A stretch of 64,000 bases of DNA from Methylobacter tundripaludum (GCF_002934365.1 NZ_PTIY01000015.1:26109-90108), one strand, 5' to 3'. Counted from the first letter of the stretch, positions 9,177-18,350 are shown. Made by a program: numbers and translations. The notes: generated from the letters alone by a model not told the origin.

Positions 9177-10166
9177 ATGAAATTAAAAAACGTGAAAGAC
9201 TGGGACGCCATCGAAAACTTCCTTACGGCGCATGGGCAACATTATTATTACGGATATAAAGATTGTTACAACGATCTGAATCAGGACAAAACCTATACTG
9301 ACGACGAAGCCGGGGCGAGGGAGTTAAGCCGGGATTTGATGGCGGTTTTAAATAATAAACTCGATGTTAACAGGCAGGCGCAAGACTCCGTACAGAAAAA
9401 ATTAATAGAGATTTGCGAGTTGATTCGTGTCGGCAGGGCCGGAGGCGGCCCGCTTTTTGGGGCACCCACGGCAACTTGGTACGGCGATGTCGTTATGAAC
9501 GGCTTATGTTTTGGCTTTACCGAAATATTTAAAGGACACACCGATTGGGAAATGGCGCTTTGGGAAGCCATTGTTGCTTGGCGGCCAATTGCAGGGGACA
9601 CGGCGACATGCTTGGCGGCATTGAATGAATATTTGGATGGCGCCATCAATTGGAGTGACGGATTAAAGGCCAACCGGGCTCTGGAGGGAGCTCTGATGTT
9701 GAAAGAAGCCTGGGAATACATGAATTTGGAAAGCACGGATTATGGCTTTGCTCCAGCCTGGCTGGATTTGGTGGGCACTGCCGCGACCACCACGCTTGTA
9801 GACAAGGGAGAAGTGACCAAAAACATTATCACTTTAGGGGATGCCAGGATTTTCATTGGTTCCGTTGGCAACTTGGTCGAGCTGGACGCGTTGAAAACCG
9901 GGGGCAGCGCTTATATTCTCGAAATAAGCACACCTAACCATTCGATGATGGCAAGGTTTAATAATGGCGTAATAGACGCATTGGAGTCCGAGGAAAACGG
10001 AATGGGCGTTGTTACAAATTGGAATGCGCTGGCGGATTTTTTATGGGCAGGTATCCAAATAGGTTATACGCAAGGGGACACCATACCTTTGAATATTGAC
10101 GTTAAGCGTTTGGCTCCCAACGGGACGGACACCAGTGACGGCAAGATAGATATGACCGGCATATAG
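9177..10166 (+). CDS. Unrecognised protein with a possible papain-like (C58-type) cysteine protease triad
   Basis: A 329-residue protein with no signal peptide. I chose the ATG at 9177 because GGGAGGAAAA precedes it; the open frame extends upstream without a better start. It matches no family I can name with certainty. Three segments resemble papain-fold proteases of the YopT/C58 type: NGLCFGFTEIF (Cys111), TPNHSMMARFNNG (His255) and VIDALESEENGMG (Asp267). The order and spacing fit a Cys-His-Asp triad in which the Asp follows an aromatic/aliphatic strand. The C-terminus is polar. It sits between the 149-residue gene and an Hsp70-like gene. Catalytic function is a hypothesis from motifs only. 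Confidence 0.6.
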   Translation: MKLKNVKDWDAIENFLTAHGQHYYYGYKDCYNDLNQDKTYTDDEAGARELSRDLMAVLNNKLDVNRQAQDSVQKKLIEICELIRVGRAGGGPLFGAPTATWYGDVVMNGLCFGFTEIFKGHTDWEMALWEAIVAWRPIAGDTATCLAALNEYLDGAINWSDGLKANRALEGALMLKEAWEYMNLESTDYGFAPAWLDLVGTAATTTLVDKGEVTKNIITLGDARIFIGSVGNLVELDALKTGGSAYILEISTPNHSMMARFNNGVIDALESEENGMGVVTNWNALADFLWAGIQIGYTQGDTIPLNIDVKRLAPNGTDTSDGKIDMTGI

Positions 10167-10518
10167 ACGCCGTGCTGTAGGCCAGGCGGGCCATCCCTGT
10201 TTTTCGCACCATTTTTCAGGCAATCGGTTCCGCATACATCACAGGCTTGGGCCGACATGCATGTCGCGTCCCGCTCCAAAAAAACAGCTCCCAATTCCCC
10301 ATAACTCGGGAGGATGCGGGATTAGTGGGTTAAAAAATTTTTGAGCGCTGGCTTATACCTTAGTAAATCCAAAACATTTCGTGTATCCTTTTTCGGTAAA
10401 CCCGTTGATCCTGCCGCTTCGCCTCTTCCGAATGAAGTCGAACGGCGAATTAAAGAAATATGCCCGGCTCAGGTTATGAATTTAGCCGCGCTATTTCGCA
10501 TAGACTAAAAATTTCATC
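10167..10518. other. Intergenic region before the Hsp70-like gene
   Basis: About 352 bases without a supportable gene. It contains short GC-rich inverted segments (GGCCAGGCGGGCC near 10180-10195) that may end transcription of the upstream gene. An AT-rich stretch near 10335-10400 could hold the promoter of the next gene. The two minus-strand frames here have no family match or ribosome-binding site. Confidence 0.5.
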
Positions 10519-13299
10519 GTGAAAAACTCCACTGCAAACTATCTGGTCGGCATCGACCTAGGCACAACGCATACCGTCGTCGCTTACGTCAAAGCCGATA
10601 ATACTCATCAGGAAATACAAATCTTCCAAATCGAGCAGCTGATTGCTCCCGGCCAAGTCGCCGCAAGGCCGTTGTTGCCGTCGGTGCGTTACCATCCCGC
10701 AACCGGCGAATTGTCCGAGGCCGATCTTTCATTTCCCAGCGCGGTTGAGACCGCTGTCATCGGCGAGGCCGCCCGCCTGCTCGGCGCCAAAAGCAAAGGC
10801 CGGTTTGTCACCAGCGCCAAAAGCTGGCTGTCGCATCCGTCGGTCGATCATACTGCCGACATTCTGCCCTGGGGCGGCGGCGATGACGTCGGCAAGGTTT
10901 CCCCTATCGCCGCCAGCGCCAGCTATCTGTCGCACATTCGGACGGTTTGGGGTCATCAATTTCCCGATGCGCCGCTGGAACAGCAGGATATTGTGATTAC
11001 CGTCCCGGCTTCGTTCGATGAGGCGGCGAGATCCCTGACGCTCGAAGCGGCGCGGCTTGCCGGATTGCCTAACGTTCGTCTGCTGGAAGAGCCGCAGGCG
11101 GTTTGTTACGACTGGCTAAGACGGCATGCCGGGACGGTTAAGCAGGCGCTGGCGAATGTGCATCTGCTGCTGGTTTGCGATGTCGGCGGCGGCACTACGG
11201 ATTTGACGCTGATCAAAGTGGAGCAGGGCGAGCAGGAGCCTAAATTAACCCGCATCGGGGTCGGCGATCATTTAATGCTCGGCGGCGACAATATCGACTT
11301 GGCCTTGGCGCATCTTGCCGAAAGCCGCTTGGGTAATGGAGAAAAACGCCTGTCGGCGGCCGATTTGTCGCAGCTGATAGAACAATGCCGGATTGTCAAA
11401 GAGCGCCTGTTGGCCGACGATGCGCCGGAGCAAATCAACGTCACCTTATTGGGAGGCGGCTCCAAACTGATCGGCGGTTCCCGTTCCGTTGCGCTGAGCA
11501 AAGAAGAGGTCAGAACCATTGCGCTGGACGGCTTCTTCCCGTTGTCAGGCCTCGACGATTTGCCGGACAGAAAACGCAGCGGCGTGGTCGAGTTCGGCTT
11601 GCCGTATGCGGCGGAACCCGCGATCAGCAAACATATCGCCGCGTTTTTAAAGTTGCACAACACCGCCTCCCTCGAAGCCCTTTTGGGGCAAGGCAGCGTC
11701 CCCGACGCCTTGCTGCTGAACGGCGGCGTGTTCCGCAGCCAGTCGATTACCCAGCGCATGACCGATTTAATCCAGTCATGGCGCTCCGCTCCCCCGGTAT
11801 TATTGGAAAACAAACATCCCGAACTGTCCGTCGCGTTCGGCGCGGTCAGCTATGCGATTGCAAGGCGGGACAAGAAACTCAAGATCGGCGGCGGCTCGGC
11901 GCGCAGTTATTTCCTGCTGGTCGATACCGAGGATTCCAGCAAGCAGCAAGGCCCTTCGACTGTGCTCAGGACAGGCATTTGCATTTTGCCCAAAGGCAGC
12001 GAGGAAGGCGATGAAATCATCTTGAAAGACCGGCGTTTTGCACTGCGTTTAGGTGTGCCGGTCCGTTTTCACTTGGTTTCCTTGTCCGGCGACGGCGAAT
12101 TCAAACCGGGCGACGTGGCTGAAATTACCGACTTGTTTCATTCCCTGCCGCCGCTGGCCGTGGCGTTTGAAGGTGATGCCGGCAAGCCGAATGCCGAGGT
12201 CATCGTCGAGCTGGCGGTCACCCAAACCGAGGTCGGCACGCTTAAGATCCAATGTATTGCAGTTGAGGACAGCCGTCAGCGTTGGGATGTTGAGTTTCAA
12301 ATCAGGAAGAAGGCGGCCGGTTTGCAGACGGATGCCGCATTGCCCGCCAATGTTGACCGGATAGCCGAACAGATACAGGCTGTTTTCGGCGCCAAATCCA
12401 GGCAGGTTGACCCCAAGGCGGTCAAAAACCTGCGCGCCGACCTGGAAAAACTCACCGGTACGGCGCGTACCGAATGGACGACGCCGTTGCTAAGAGCCAT
12501 GTTCGGTACTTTGCTGGAAGGCGCCAAATACCAGCGCCGCTCCGAAAATCACGAACGCGTCTGGCTGAGCTTGGCCGGTTTTTGCTTGAGGCCCGGATTC
12601 GGCTATCCGCTGGACGACTGGCGCGTCGAGCGGTTATGGAAAAACTATCCGCAAGGCATTCAGTTTGTTAACGAAACCCAAAACTGGAGCGAATGGTGGA
12701 CATTGTGGCGGCGGGTTGCGGGCGGCCTGGATGCTGCTGCGCAAGAGAAGATTTTTTCCGACATCGCAAAATTCCTGAATCCTGCGGCGGCAAGACAGCC
12801 CGGCGTTGCCAAGCAGATCAAAATCCGCAGTTACGACGACATGGTGAGGTTGGCCGCCGTTCTGGAACGCCTGCCGGTCGCCGATAAAATACAATTGGGC
12901 GAATGGCTGTTGAAACGCCTGCAAAAAGCCGGCGAACCTAGCCAGACCTGGTGGGCGGTAGGACGCATCGGGGCAAGGGTGCCGTTCCACGGCAGCAGCC
13001 ACAATGTCATCCCTGCCGAGACCGTCAGTCCGTGGTTGGAACACATGTTGACGGTAGACTGGAAGAAAATTCCGCAGGCCGGTTTTGCCGCTGCGCTGAT
13101 TGCCCGGATGAGCGGCGACAGGGCGCGGGATATTGGTAAAGCTATGCGTCTACAGATCGTCGAAAAACTGAAACTGGGTAAAGCGCCCGCATCCTGGATC
13201 GATATGGTCGAACAGCTGAAAGAGTTGGACGAAAAAGAAGAAAAACAGATTTTCGGCGAGGCGTTGCCGCCGGGATTGAAACTTGTCAATGAAGCCTAG
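10519..13299 (+). CDS. Large Hsp70-like protein (DnaK-type ATPase with DUF3731-like C-terminus)
   Basis: A 926-residue member of the Hsp70/actin-fold family, much longer than DnaK (~640). The ATPase domain fills roughly residues 8-440: GIDLGTTHT (11-19), VCDVGGGTTDLTLI (about 217-230), LMLGGDNIDLAL and LLNGGVFRS. The usual substrate-binding domain is replaced by a long C-terminal region rich in Trp and Arg (YQRRSENHERVWLSLAGFCLRPGFGYPLDDWRVERLW), typical of the uncharacterised Hsp70 group with a DUF3731 domain. The start is GTG. Residues ~478-486 (GPSTVLRTG) are encoded by a copy of the CTTCGAC..GCTCAGG interspersed repeat. The next gene starts 19 bases downstream. Confidence 0.9.
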   Translation: MKNSTANYLVGIDLGTTHTVVAYVKADNTHQEIQIFQIEQLIAPGQVAARPLLPSVRYHPATGELSEADLSFPSAVETAVIGEAARLLGAKSKGRFVTSAKSWLSHPSVDHTADILPWGGGDDVGKVSPIAASASYLSHIRTVWGHQFPDAPLEQQDIVITVPASFDEAARSLTLEAARLAGLPNVRLLEEPQAVCYDWLRRHAGTVKQALANVHLLLVCDVGGGTTDLTLIKVEQGEQEPKLTRIGVGDHLMLGGDNIDLALAHLAESRLGNGEKRLSAADLSQLIEQCRIVKERLLADDAPEQINVTLLGGGSKLIGGSRSVALSKEEVRTIALDGFFPLSGLDDLPDRKRSGVVEFGLPYAAEPAISKHIAAFLKLHNTASLEALLGQGSVPDALLLNGGVFRSQSITQRMTDLIQSWRSAPPVLLENKHPELSVAFGAVSYAIARRDKKLKIGGGSARSYFLLVDTEDSSKQQGPSTVLRTGICILPKGSEEGDEIILKDRRFALRLGVPVRFHLVSLSGDGEFKPGDVAEITDLFHSLPPLAVAFEGDAGKPNAEVIVELAVTQTEVGTLKIQCIAVEDSRQRWDVEFQIRKKAAGLQTDAALPANVDRIAEQIQAVFGAKSRQVDPKAVKNLRADLEKLTGTARTEWTTPLLRAMFGTLLEGAKYQRRSENHERVWLSLAGFCLRPGFGYPLDDWRVERLWKNYPQGIQFVNETQNWSEWWTLWRRVAGGLDAAAQEKIFSDIAKFLNPAAARQPGVAKQIKIRSYDDMVRLAAVLERLPVADKIQLGEWLLKRLQKAGEPSQTWWAVGRIGARVPFHGSSHNVIPAETVSPWLEHMLTVDWKKIPQAGFAAALIARMSGDRARDIGKAMRLQIVEKLKLGKAPASWIDMVEQLKELDEKEEKQIFGEALPPGLKLVNEA

Positions 13300-13317
13300 C
13301 GCTTAAAGAAGGGAACA

Positions 13318-13671
13318 ATGAAGCTAGTTGGTATCGTGATCGTTGCAGGGCTGATCCTGCTGTATTTTATAGATGCGGCGTTTAAAATTAACCCGTTTAA
13401 TACGGAAATGTTGATACACAGTGGGTTGAGGTTTCTGACCGGTTTTATAATTCTTGGCATAGGGGTTTTTTATACCGGTAAAATCAGGCTCAAATATGCG
13501 CTTTTTCTTGTATTGGCCCTGGCGTTGGCTGATGACATCTGGGATTACACCAGGGATGTGAATAGTTTTAGCTTCGAAGTCATGCTGCACAGCATCTATA
13601 TGTTGTTATGGGGTTCTTTGGCTGGGTATGTGCTGATGAAGCAGTGGCTGAATGGGCGTGATGCAAGGTGA
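13318..13671 (+). CDS. Small membrane protein
   Basis: A 117-residue protein with about four hydrophobic helices (residues ~3-19, 35-52, 60-72, 86-105). I cannot name a family. It starts at an ATG preceded by AAGAAGGGAACA, a good ribosome-binding site, only 18 bases after the Hsp70-like stop, so it is probably in the same transcript. A loose hairpin with T-poor tail (GCCTTCACC...GATGAAGGC, 13695-13724) follows the stop. Confidence 0.75.
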   Translation: MKLVGIVIVAGLILLYFIDAAFKINPFNTEMLIHSGLRFLTGFIILGIGVFYTGKIRLKYALFLVLALALADDIWDYTRDVNSFSFEVMLHSIYMLLWGSLAGYVLMKQWLNGRDAR

Positions 13672-13765
13672 GCAATGGACTGGCGGGTAAAAAAAGCCTT
13701 CACCGCGCTGGCAAGCGATGAAGGCCAACCCCTAAGAGAGAAGTATCAACTACGTGTATGAATAC

Positions 13766-14074
13766 TCAGCTTTCGTCATTTTTGGAGTTAGCTCTATATC
13801 CGTAAATTGAATAAGCGGCAATGATCATTAAATACACACTGAGTGCAGGCAGTTCACTGGGTTTCTCGGCTGTAGCCTGAGGAGTCGTATGGCTGTTAAC
13901 GACATGGGCAGCTAATTGAGCGCCCGGTGAATTTTCCTGATTCAGCGCTATTTTTACGGTTGAAGACGTTGGGTCGGGTATGGATATGTTCGGTTTTTCC
14001 TGAACTTCAACAGCATAAACATTAAATGACAAAGTTAATGCGGCCAAGTAAGCCGATATGCTTTTTATATTCAT
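13766..14074 (-). CDS. Small secreted or anchored protein with C-terminal membrane helix
   Basis: A 102-residue protein. It has an N-terminal signal peptide (MNIKSISAYLAALTLSFNVYA), a ~50-residue polar linker rich in Thr/Ser/Pro, then one C-terminal helix (LPALSVYLMIIAAYSIYGY) followed by the basic/acidic tail RANSKNDES. The layout resembles short C-terminally sorted proteins, but I see no PEP-CTERM or other named motif. The ATG lies after a weak GAGTGTGC sequence. Function unknown. Confidence 0.65.
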   Translation of the reverse strand: MNIKSISAYLAALTLSFNVYAVEVQEKPNISIPDPTSSTVKIALNQENSPGAQLAAHVVNSHTTPQATAEKPSELPALSVYLMIIAAYSIYGYRANSKNDES

Positions 14075-14283
14075 TGTTGCACACTCACGAAAAAGGAAAG
14101 TCGATCAAATAAAGTAGCGATACGAAACTATTATCGATTTATTTCACTATGATGACAACGTTTTTTTATGAATGATTAGGTAGGCGGTAGGGCGACGCAG
14201 GAAGCGGTTGCCTTGGACGTGGCGCAAACCACCGCGGAGCTGATGGGTGAGGACTGTTTTTGACGGTCGCCTGTTTGCCGGTG

Positions 14284-15123
14284 CTACAAATTCTCCGCAT
14301 TTAACAGTATCACTTCAATCTCCTCGGTAATTTCTTCCTGGCGATAAATCTGGGATTTTCTTTGCAGCTTTACGGTTTCATCGTCGAGGTGATTTACCGC
14401 GCTCTCCAGATGCTGGAGGCGGCGGTGGTTTTCGGCCATCAGCGAGATATAAAAAATTTCGTGCAATACGGCAAATAAATAATGATGCAGCAAGTCCGCA
14501 AAAAATTCGCCGGGTTCCAGATTGAGTATCGGCGGGTTGCCGTAATGCTGGGTTTGCCCGTTTTGCCGAGGGAACGGAGGCAGCGCCTGCCGTTGGGCGA
14601 TTTGATTGGGCGCGGTATCGTGATAAACGACGGTCAGCTGTAAGGCGGAGACGGCTTTAGTTGCAGTCCCGCCGTCGTGCAATGAGCTGATCGCGTCAAT
14701 CAGGCGGTTAATGACCGCGGGTATTTCTTCGGCGACATTGGCGCCTTCGAGTGTCGCGATAACTTCGGCGGCAATGCCCTCCTGCCGGTTGCAAAGCCGG
14801 CTGCCGACGGCGATAACGCCGGTATAAGCCCCCGTTGCGATCGCATTAATCAGGCTTTCGTTAAAATCGCCGCAGAAACCGCGTTCCGCGCCCAGCAAAA
14901 TACAGACATGCGCGGCGTTGTCGTCAACCGCTGCCGGACCCGGATAAAAATCCAGAAAATCCAGCGCCGCCCGCTCAATATTAGCCACGGCCTGGCCTTG
15001 CATGGTTTTCAAACGCTGTAGCTTATGAATCTCCATGAAAGCCAGGTTTTTCATGGAATTTAAAATGCTGCGTATCTCCGTGAGTTGGGTGATGTGCAGT
15101 TGCAGTTCGCGGCTTAGGCTCAT
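14284..15123 (-). CDS. atpG: N-ATPase gamma subunit
   Basis: The gamma subunit is the rotor shaft of F1. The 279-residue protein has the terminal helices of the family, including the start [27 protein letters not shown] and the C-terminal helix [46 protein letters not shown]. It is much diverged from housekeeping AtpG, as is usual for N-ATPases. It is the last gene of the minus-strand operon, with its start overlapping the atpA stop (ATGA). Confidence 0.9.
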   Translation of the reverse strand: MSLSRELQLHITQLTEIRSILNSMKNLAFMEIHKLQRLKTMQGQAVANIERAALDFLDFYPGPAAVDDNAAHVCILLGAERGFCGDFNESLINAIATGAYTGVIAVGSRLCNRQEGIAAEVIATLEGANVAEEIPAVINRLIDAISSLHDGGTATKAVSALQLTVVYHDTAPNQIAQRQALPPFPRQNGQTQHYGNPPILNLEPGEFFADLLHHYLFAVLHEIFYISLMAENHRRLQHLESAVNHLDDETVKLQRKSQIYRQEEITEEIEVILLNAENL

Positions 15124-16670
15124 GACGGTTTAAGCCATTCGCCGAGCGTTTGCAGCCATTGCTCATGGGGGCTGTCCAACGTCAGGGCTGCGGTTTTGAC
15201 GCCCTGTTCGATCCGAACCAACAGTTGTGCAATATCTTTAGGGTCGGCTTGGTTAAACAGTCCGCCATTAAACGCGGTCAGCCAGGCCAGTTGAAACAGG
15301 TTGCTGTGCGGAGCCAGTCGATCCTGTTTGAGTATTTCCCGTAGCAGCCGGCCCCGCGTGATCCGGGCTTCCATTGAGGCTTCCAGGCGCTGACCGAAAC
15401 GGGTAAAGGCTTCCAGTTCCAGAAATTGCAGGTAATCCAGTTTCATTTGTCCGGCCTGGTCTCGGATGCACCGGTCCTGCGCCTTGCCGCCTATCCGCGA
15501 TACCGACCGGGTGATGTCGATGGCCGGGCGGAATCCCGACACGAACAGGTCGTTATCCAGATAGATCTGACCGTCGGTAATGGAGATCAGGTTGGTCGGG
15601 ATGTACGCGGCAATTTCACCCTGCTTGGTTTCGATGATCGGCAAGGCAGTCATGCTGCCGCCGCCGTTTTCGGCATTCAGGCAGGTCGAGCGTTCCAGTA
15701 GGCGGGAATGGACAAAAAAGATGTCGCCCGGATAGGCCTCGCGGCCGGGCGGGCGGCGCAATAGCAAAGACAGTTCCCGGTAAGTCCTGGCGTGGGTGGA
15801 CAAGTCATCGTAAATAATCAGCGTGTCCCGCCCTTGCGCCATCCAGTATTCGGCCAGCGCGCAACCGGCAAACGGGGCGATATATTGCAGGCCGGGCAGG
15901 GCGCTGGCTTCGGCGACCACGCATACCGTGTAGTCCAGTGCGCCGTGATTTTTCAGGGTTTCCAGGGTGCTGACCACGGCAGAGCGTTTCTGGCCGATCA
16001 GCACGTAGACGCACACTACATTCTTGTCTTTTTGGTTAACGACGGCATCGATGGCGATTGACGTTCTGCCCAGGCCTTCATCGCCGACGATCAATTGCCG
16101 CTGTCCTTTGCCTATCGGAATCAGCGTGTCGATAATTTTTATGCCGGTGTACAGCGGTTTATGGACAAAATCGCGGGCGATAATCGCGGGTGAACCTTGT
16201 TCCAGGTTTTCGCGCCCTGACGGAGACGGCGGTGCTTGCCCGTCCAGCGGCGTTCCCAGCGGGTCGATTACCCTGCCTAAAAACGCGTTGCCGACCGGTA
16301 TGCTGAGCGAGTGTTTGGAAAGACGAACCGTGGTGCCCGCCGTCAGGGCTTCGGTTTCATACAGCAAAATCGCGCCGATCCGGTCGCGGTTAAGGTCGAA
16401 GACCATGCCCCGGCTGCCGTCGGCAAAAACCAGGATGTCTTCGATAGCCGCCGACGGCAGGCCTTTGATCCAGCTGATGCCGTCGCCGATGGAGACCACC
16501 GTGCCTTGTTCGATGATACGCAGTCCCGGCCGGTAATTGGCCAGCCAGTCGGCCTGTTTGTCAAGCAGGCTGTCCGTTGCCGCCGGAGCGGCGATGACGG
16601 CGTCTCCGCTCTGGAACGTGCTGACGATAGGGTTTTCCGGGTTATTCGGGAGCATTGGCAATCTCGGCAA
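15120..16670 (-). CDS. atpA: N-ATPase alpha subunit with Arg in the P-loop
   Basis: Non-catalytic nucleotide-binding subunit of F1, 516 residues. It has [11 protein letters not shown], the P-loop region, [32 protein letters not shown] and [19 protein letters not shown]. The P-loop reads GDEGLGRT (196-203) instead of GDRQTGKT: the lysine is Arg202 (AGA on the coding strand, 16065-16067). The start overlaps the end of atpF by 29 bases; a later Met at 16655 (MLPNNPEN) is also possible. The protein assembles with beta in the alpha3-beta3 head on the cytoplasmic side. Confidence 0.94.
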   Translation of the reverse strand: MPRLPMLPNNPENPIVSTFQSGDAVIAAPAATDSLLDKQADWLANYRPGLRIIEQGTVVSIGDGISWIKGLPSAAIEDILVFADGSRGMVFDLNRDRIGAILLYETEALTAGTTVRLSKHSLSIPVGNAFLGRVIDPLGTPLDGQAPPSPSGRENLEQGSPAIIARDFVHKPLYTGIKIIDTLIPIGKGQRQLIVGDEGLGRTSIAIDAVVNQKDKNVVCVYVLIGQKRSAVVSTLETLKNHGALDYTVCVVAEASALPGLQYIAPFAGCALAEYWMAQGRDTLIIYDDLSTHARTYRELSLLLRRPPGREAYPGDIFFVHSRLLERSTCLNAENGGGSMTALPIIETKQGEIAAYIPTNLISITDGQIYLDNDLFVSGFRPAIDITRSVSRIGGKAQDRCIRDQAGQMKLDYLQFLELEAFTRFGQRLEASMEARITRGRLLREILKQDRLAPHSNLFQLAWLTAFNGGLFNQADPKDIAQLLVRIEQGVKTAALTLDSPHEQWLQTLGEWLKPS

Positions 16671-17391
16671 AACCGGTCAGTTCGTGTTGCAGGTTGGCGT
16701 TTAAAACCCAGGCGCCGATGTCCATGCGCAGACCGGCGAGCAACACGGCATCCTGATGATATTGAAAGTTGATTTGATTGTTGATTAATAGGGTCAGTCT
16801 TTGTTCCAGTTGCCGGCGCATTTCAACAGGTAATGCGTAGGCGGTGGTTATTTTGATGGGTACCGATTTTTTAGCGCCGAGCATCGTCAAACACAACTTG
16901 CAGGCTTCCGGCAAGGTAGTCAGGTTGTCCAGCAGCAGGGTAAACAAGCGGGCTTCCAGTTCAGGCCCTGCGGCCTGTTGCAGCAGCATTCCGGCAAACT
17001 TGGCGCCGTTCTGCAAGGCCTGTTTTTCGGCTTGTTGTTGCAACTCCCGGCACTGTTTCGACAGCGCCACTTTGGCTTTTTGCCGTTCTTGGTCAAGATC
17101 GGCATTCAGCCTGTCCAGTTGCGCCCTTCTTTCAGCCTCCAGCTGTTGTTGCAGGGCCGCCATAGCCGCCTGTTTTTCCTGTTCCCAGAGCTTTTGCCGG
17201 TTTTCATAAAGGCTGCGCTGCTGTTCCGCCTGTTGTTGCAGATTTTTTGCGTCGTTAAGCGATTGGTCGATGAACTGCTTGCGCTTGGCAATCACGTCCA
17301 GCAATGGCTTGTAAAAAAGCCGCTGCAATATCCAGATCAGGATCAGGAAATTGATGATTTCAAGGATAAAGGTGGAGAGGTTGAATTCCAT
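16642..17391 (-). CDS. atpF: N-ATPase b subunit
   Basis: Stator subunit of the membrane sector, 249 residues. It has one N-terminal helix ([27 protein letters not shown]), a long coiled coil rich in Gln and Glu (residues ~40-130), and a C-terminal delta-like region. This length and the C-terminal extension are typical of N-ATPase b subunits, which also stand in for the delta subunit missing from these operons. No separate atpH is present, in agreement. Confidence 0.92.
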   Translation of the reverse strand: MEFNLSTFILEIINFLILIWILQRLFYKPLLDVIAKRKQFIDQSLNDAKNLQQQAEQQRSLYENRQKLWEQEKQAAMAALQQQLEAERRAQLDRLNADLDQERQKAKVALSKQCRELQQQAEKQALQNGAKFAGMLLQQAAGPELEARLFTLLLDNLTTLPEACKLCLTMLGAKKSVPIKITTAYALPVEMRRQLEQRLTLLINNQINFQYHQDAVLLAGLRMDIGAWVLNANLQHELTGFAEIANAPE

Positions 17392-17406
17392 GTTTGAGCC
17401 TTCGAA

Positions 17407-17673
17407 TTATTTAACGATGTATTCAAGCAGCGGATTCCGAAACAGCACGATCAATATAATAACCAGACAATAGATCGCCAGCGATTCGATCATGGCCAAA
17501 CCGATAAACAAGGTGCGCATAATCGACCGTTCCGATTCCGGTTGCCGCGATAAGGCCTCCAGCGCGCTGCCGATGGCTTTGCCCATCGCCAGAGCAGGGA
17601 GCATTACGCCAATCGCGATGCCGATAATGGCGGCGATGCTGGACCCAAGGACAATCGAGGCAATGTCGGACAT
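17407..17673 (-). CDS. atpE: N-ATPase c subunit (ion-binding rotor ring)
   Basis: An 88-residue hairpin with two membrane helices joined by the polar loop ALSRQPESE. The second helix carries the ion-binding Glu63 in MIESLAIYCL; Glu63, Ser64 and Tyr68 match Na+-type c subunits. In the first helix the position equal to Gln32 of Ilyobacter c is Met30 (PALAMGKAIG; codon ATG), not Gln or Glu. Ring subunits translocate Na+ or H+ in the membrane. The loss of a polar ligand in helix 1 makes Na+ specificity uncertain. Confidence 0.94.
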   Translation of the reverse strand: MSDIASIVLGSSIAAIIGIAIGVMLPALAMGKAIGSALEALSRQPESERSIMRTLFIGLAMIESLAIYCLVIILIVLFRNPLLEYIVK

Positions 17674-17676
17674 AAG

Positions 17677-18342
17677 TTACTCCTGTGAATTAAGTTGTTG
17701 GGATTGTATGGCGCCGGCCAGATAGATCAGGGCCAGCATGCCGAAGATATAGGCCTGTACCAGCGCTTCAATGATATGCAGCATTAAAATCGGAATCGGC
17801 GCAAGAAATCCCGCTACCAGCAATATCAGCATGGCCGCCATTTCCAGGCTCATCATGTTGCCGAATAAGCGGATCGCCAGCGCCAGGGTGCGGGTAAATT
17901 CGCTGATAATATGGAAAGGCAGCAAAATCGGGCTGGGCGTCAGGTAATGATGCAGATAGTTTTTTAAGCCCTGAGTCTTTATGCCGAACCAATGCACCGA
18001 GAAAAACACCAGTACCGCGAGCGCCGAGGTCACCGAAAGATCGCGGGTCGGAGAATGCAATCCCGGTATTAACCCGACCAGATTGGCAATGATCAGGAAC
18101 AGCCAAAGGGAGGCGATAAAAGGCATGATTTGCCGCCCGTGTTCCGGCGCGACTGCGGTAATGGCATCGTCGATAGCCGCGACGATGCCCTCAGCGGTGG
18201 TTTGCATTGAACCCGGCAACATGTCCAGATGCCGGGTTGAAAGCCAGGCTATCAGTGTAACCGCCAGCATGATTCCCCAGGTGGTGATGAGGGATAAGCC
18301 GATCACTACGGGACCGATAGCCAATGTAAATTCGTTTTCCAT
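17677..18342 (-). CDS. atpB: N-ATPase a subunit
   Basis: Membrane stator subunit with the ion half-channels, 221 residues and about six helices. The essential Arg lies in TLALAIRLFGNMMSLEMAA. The segment MPFIASLWLFLIIANLVGLIPGLHSPTRDLSVTSALA is the conserved central region of subunit a, and the last helices end LVQAYIFGMLALIYLAGAIQ. It begins 8 bases after the atpQ stop, leaving no room for atpR. Confidence 0.95.
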   Translation of the reverse strand: MENEFTLAIGPVVIGLSLITTWGIMLAVTLIAWLSTRHLDMLPGSMQTTAEGIVAAIDDAITAVAPEHGRQIMPFIASLWLFLIIANLVGLIPGLHSPTRDLSVTSALAVLVFFSVHWFGIKTQGLKNYLHHYLTPSPILLPFHIISEFTRTLALAIRLFGNMMSLEMAAMLILLVAGFLAPIPILMLHIIEALVQAYIFGMLALIYLAGAIQSQQLNSQE

Positions 18343-18350
18343 GATTCAGC

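Noticed and set aside
14192..14263. Plus-strand 23-codon frame (ATQEAVALDVAQTTAELMGEDCF) like the end of an F0 b-type subunit
   Set aside because: Too short and only loosely similar; it could be the remnant of another ATPase gene, but chance is as likely.
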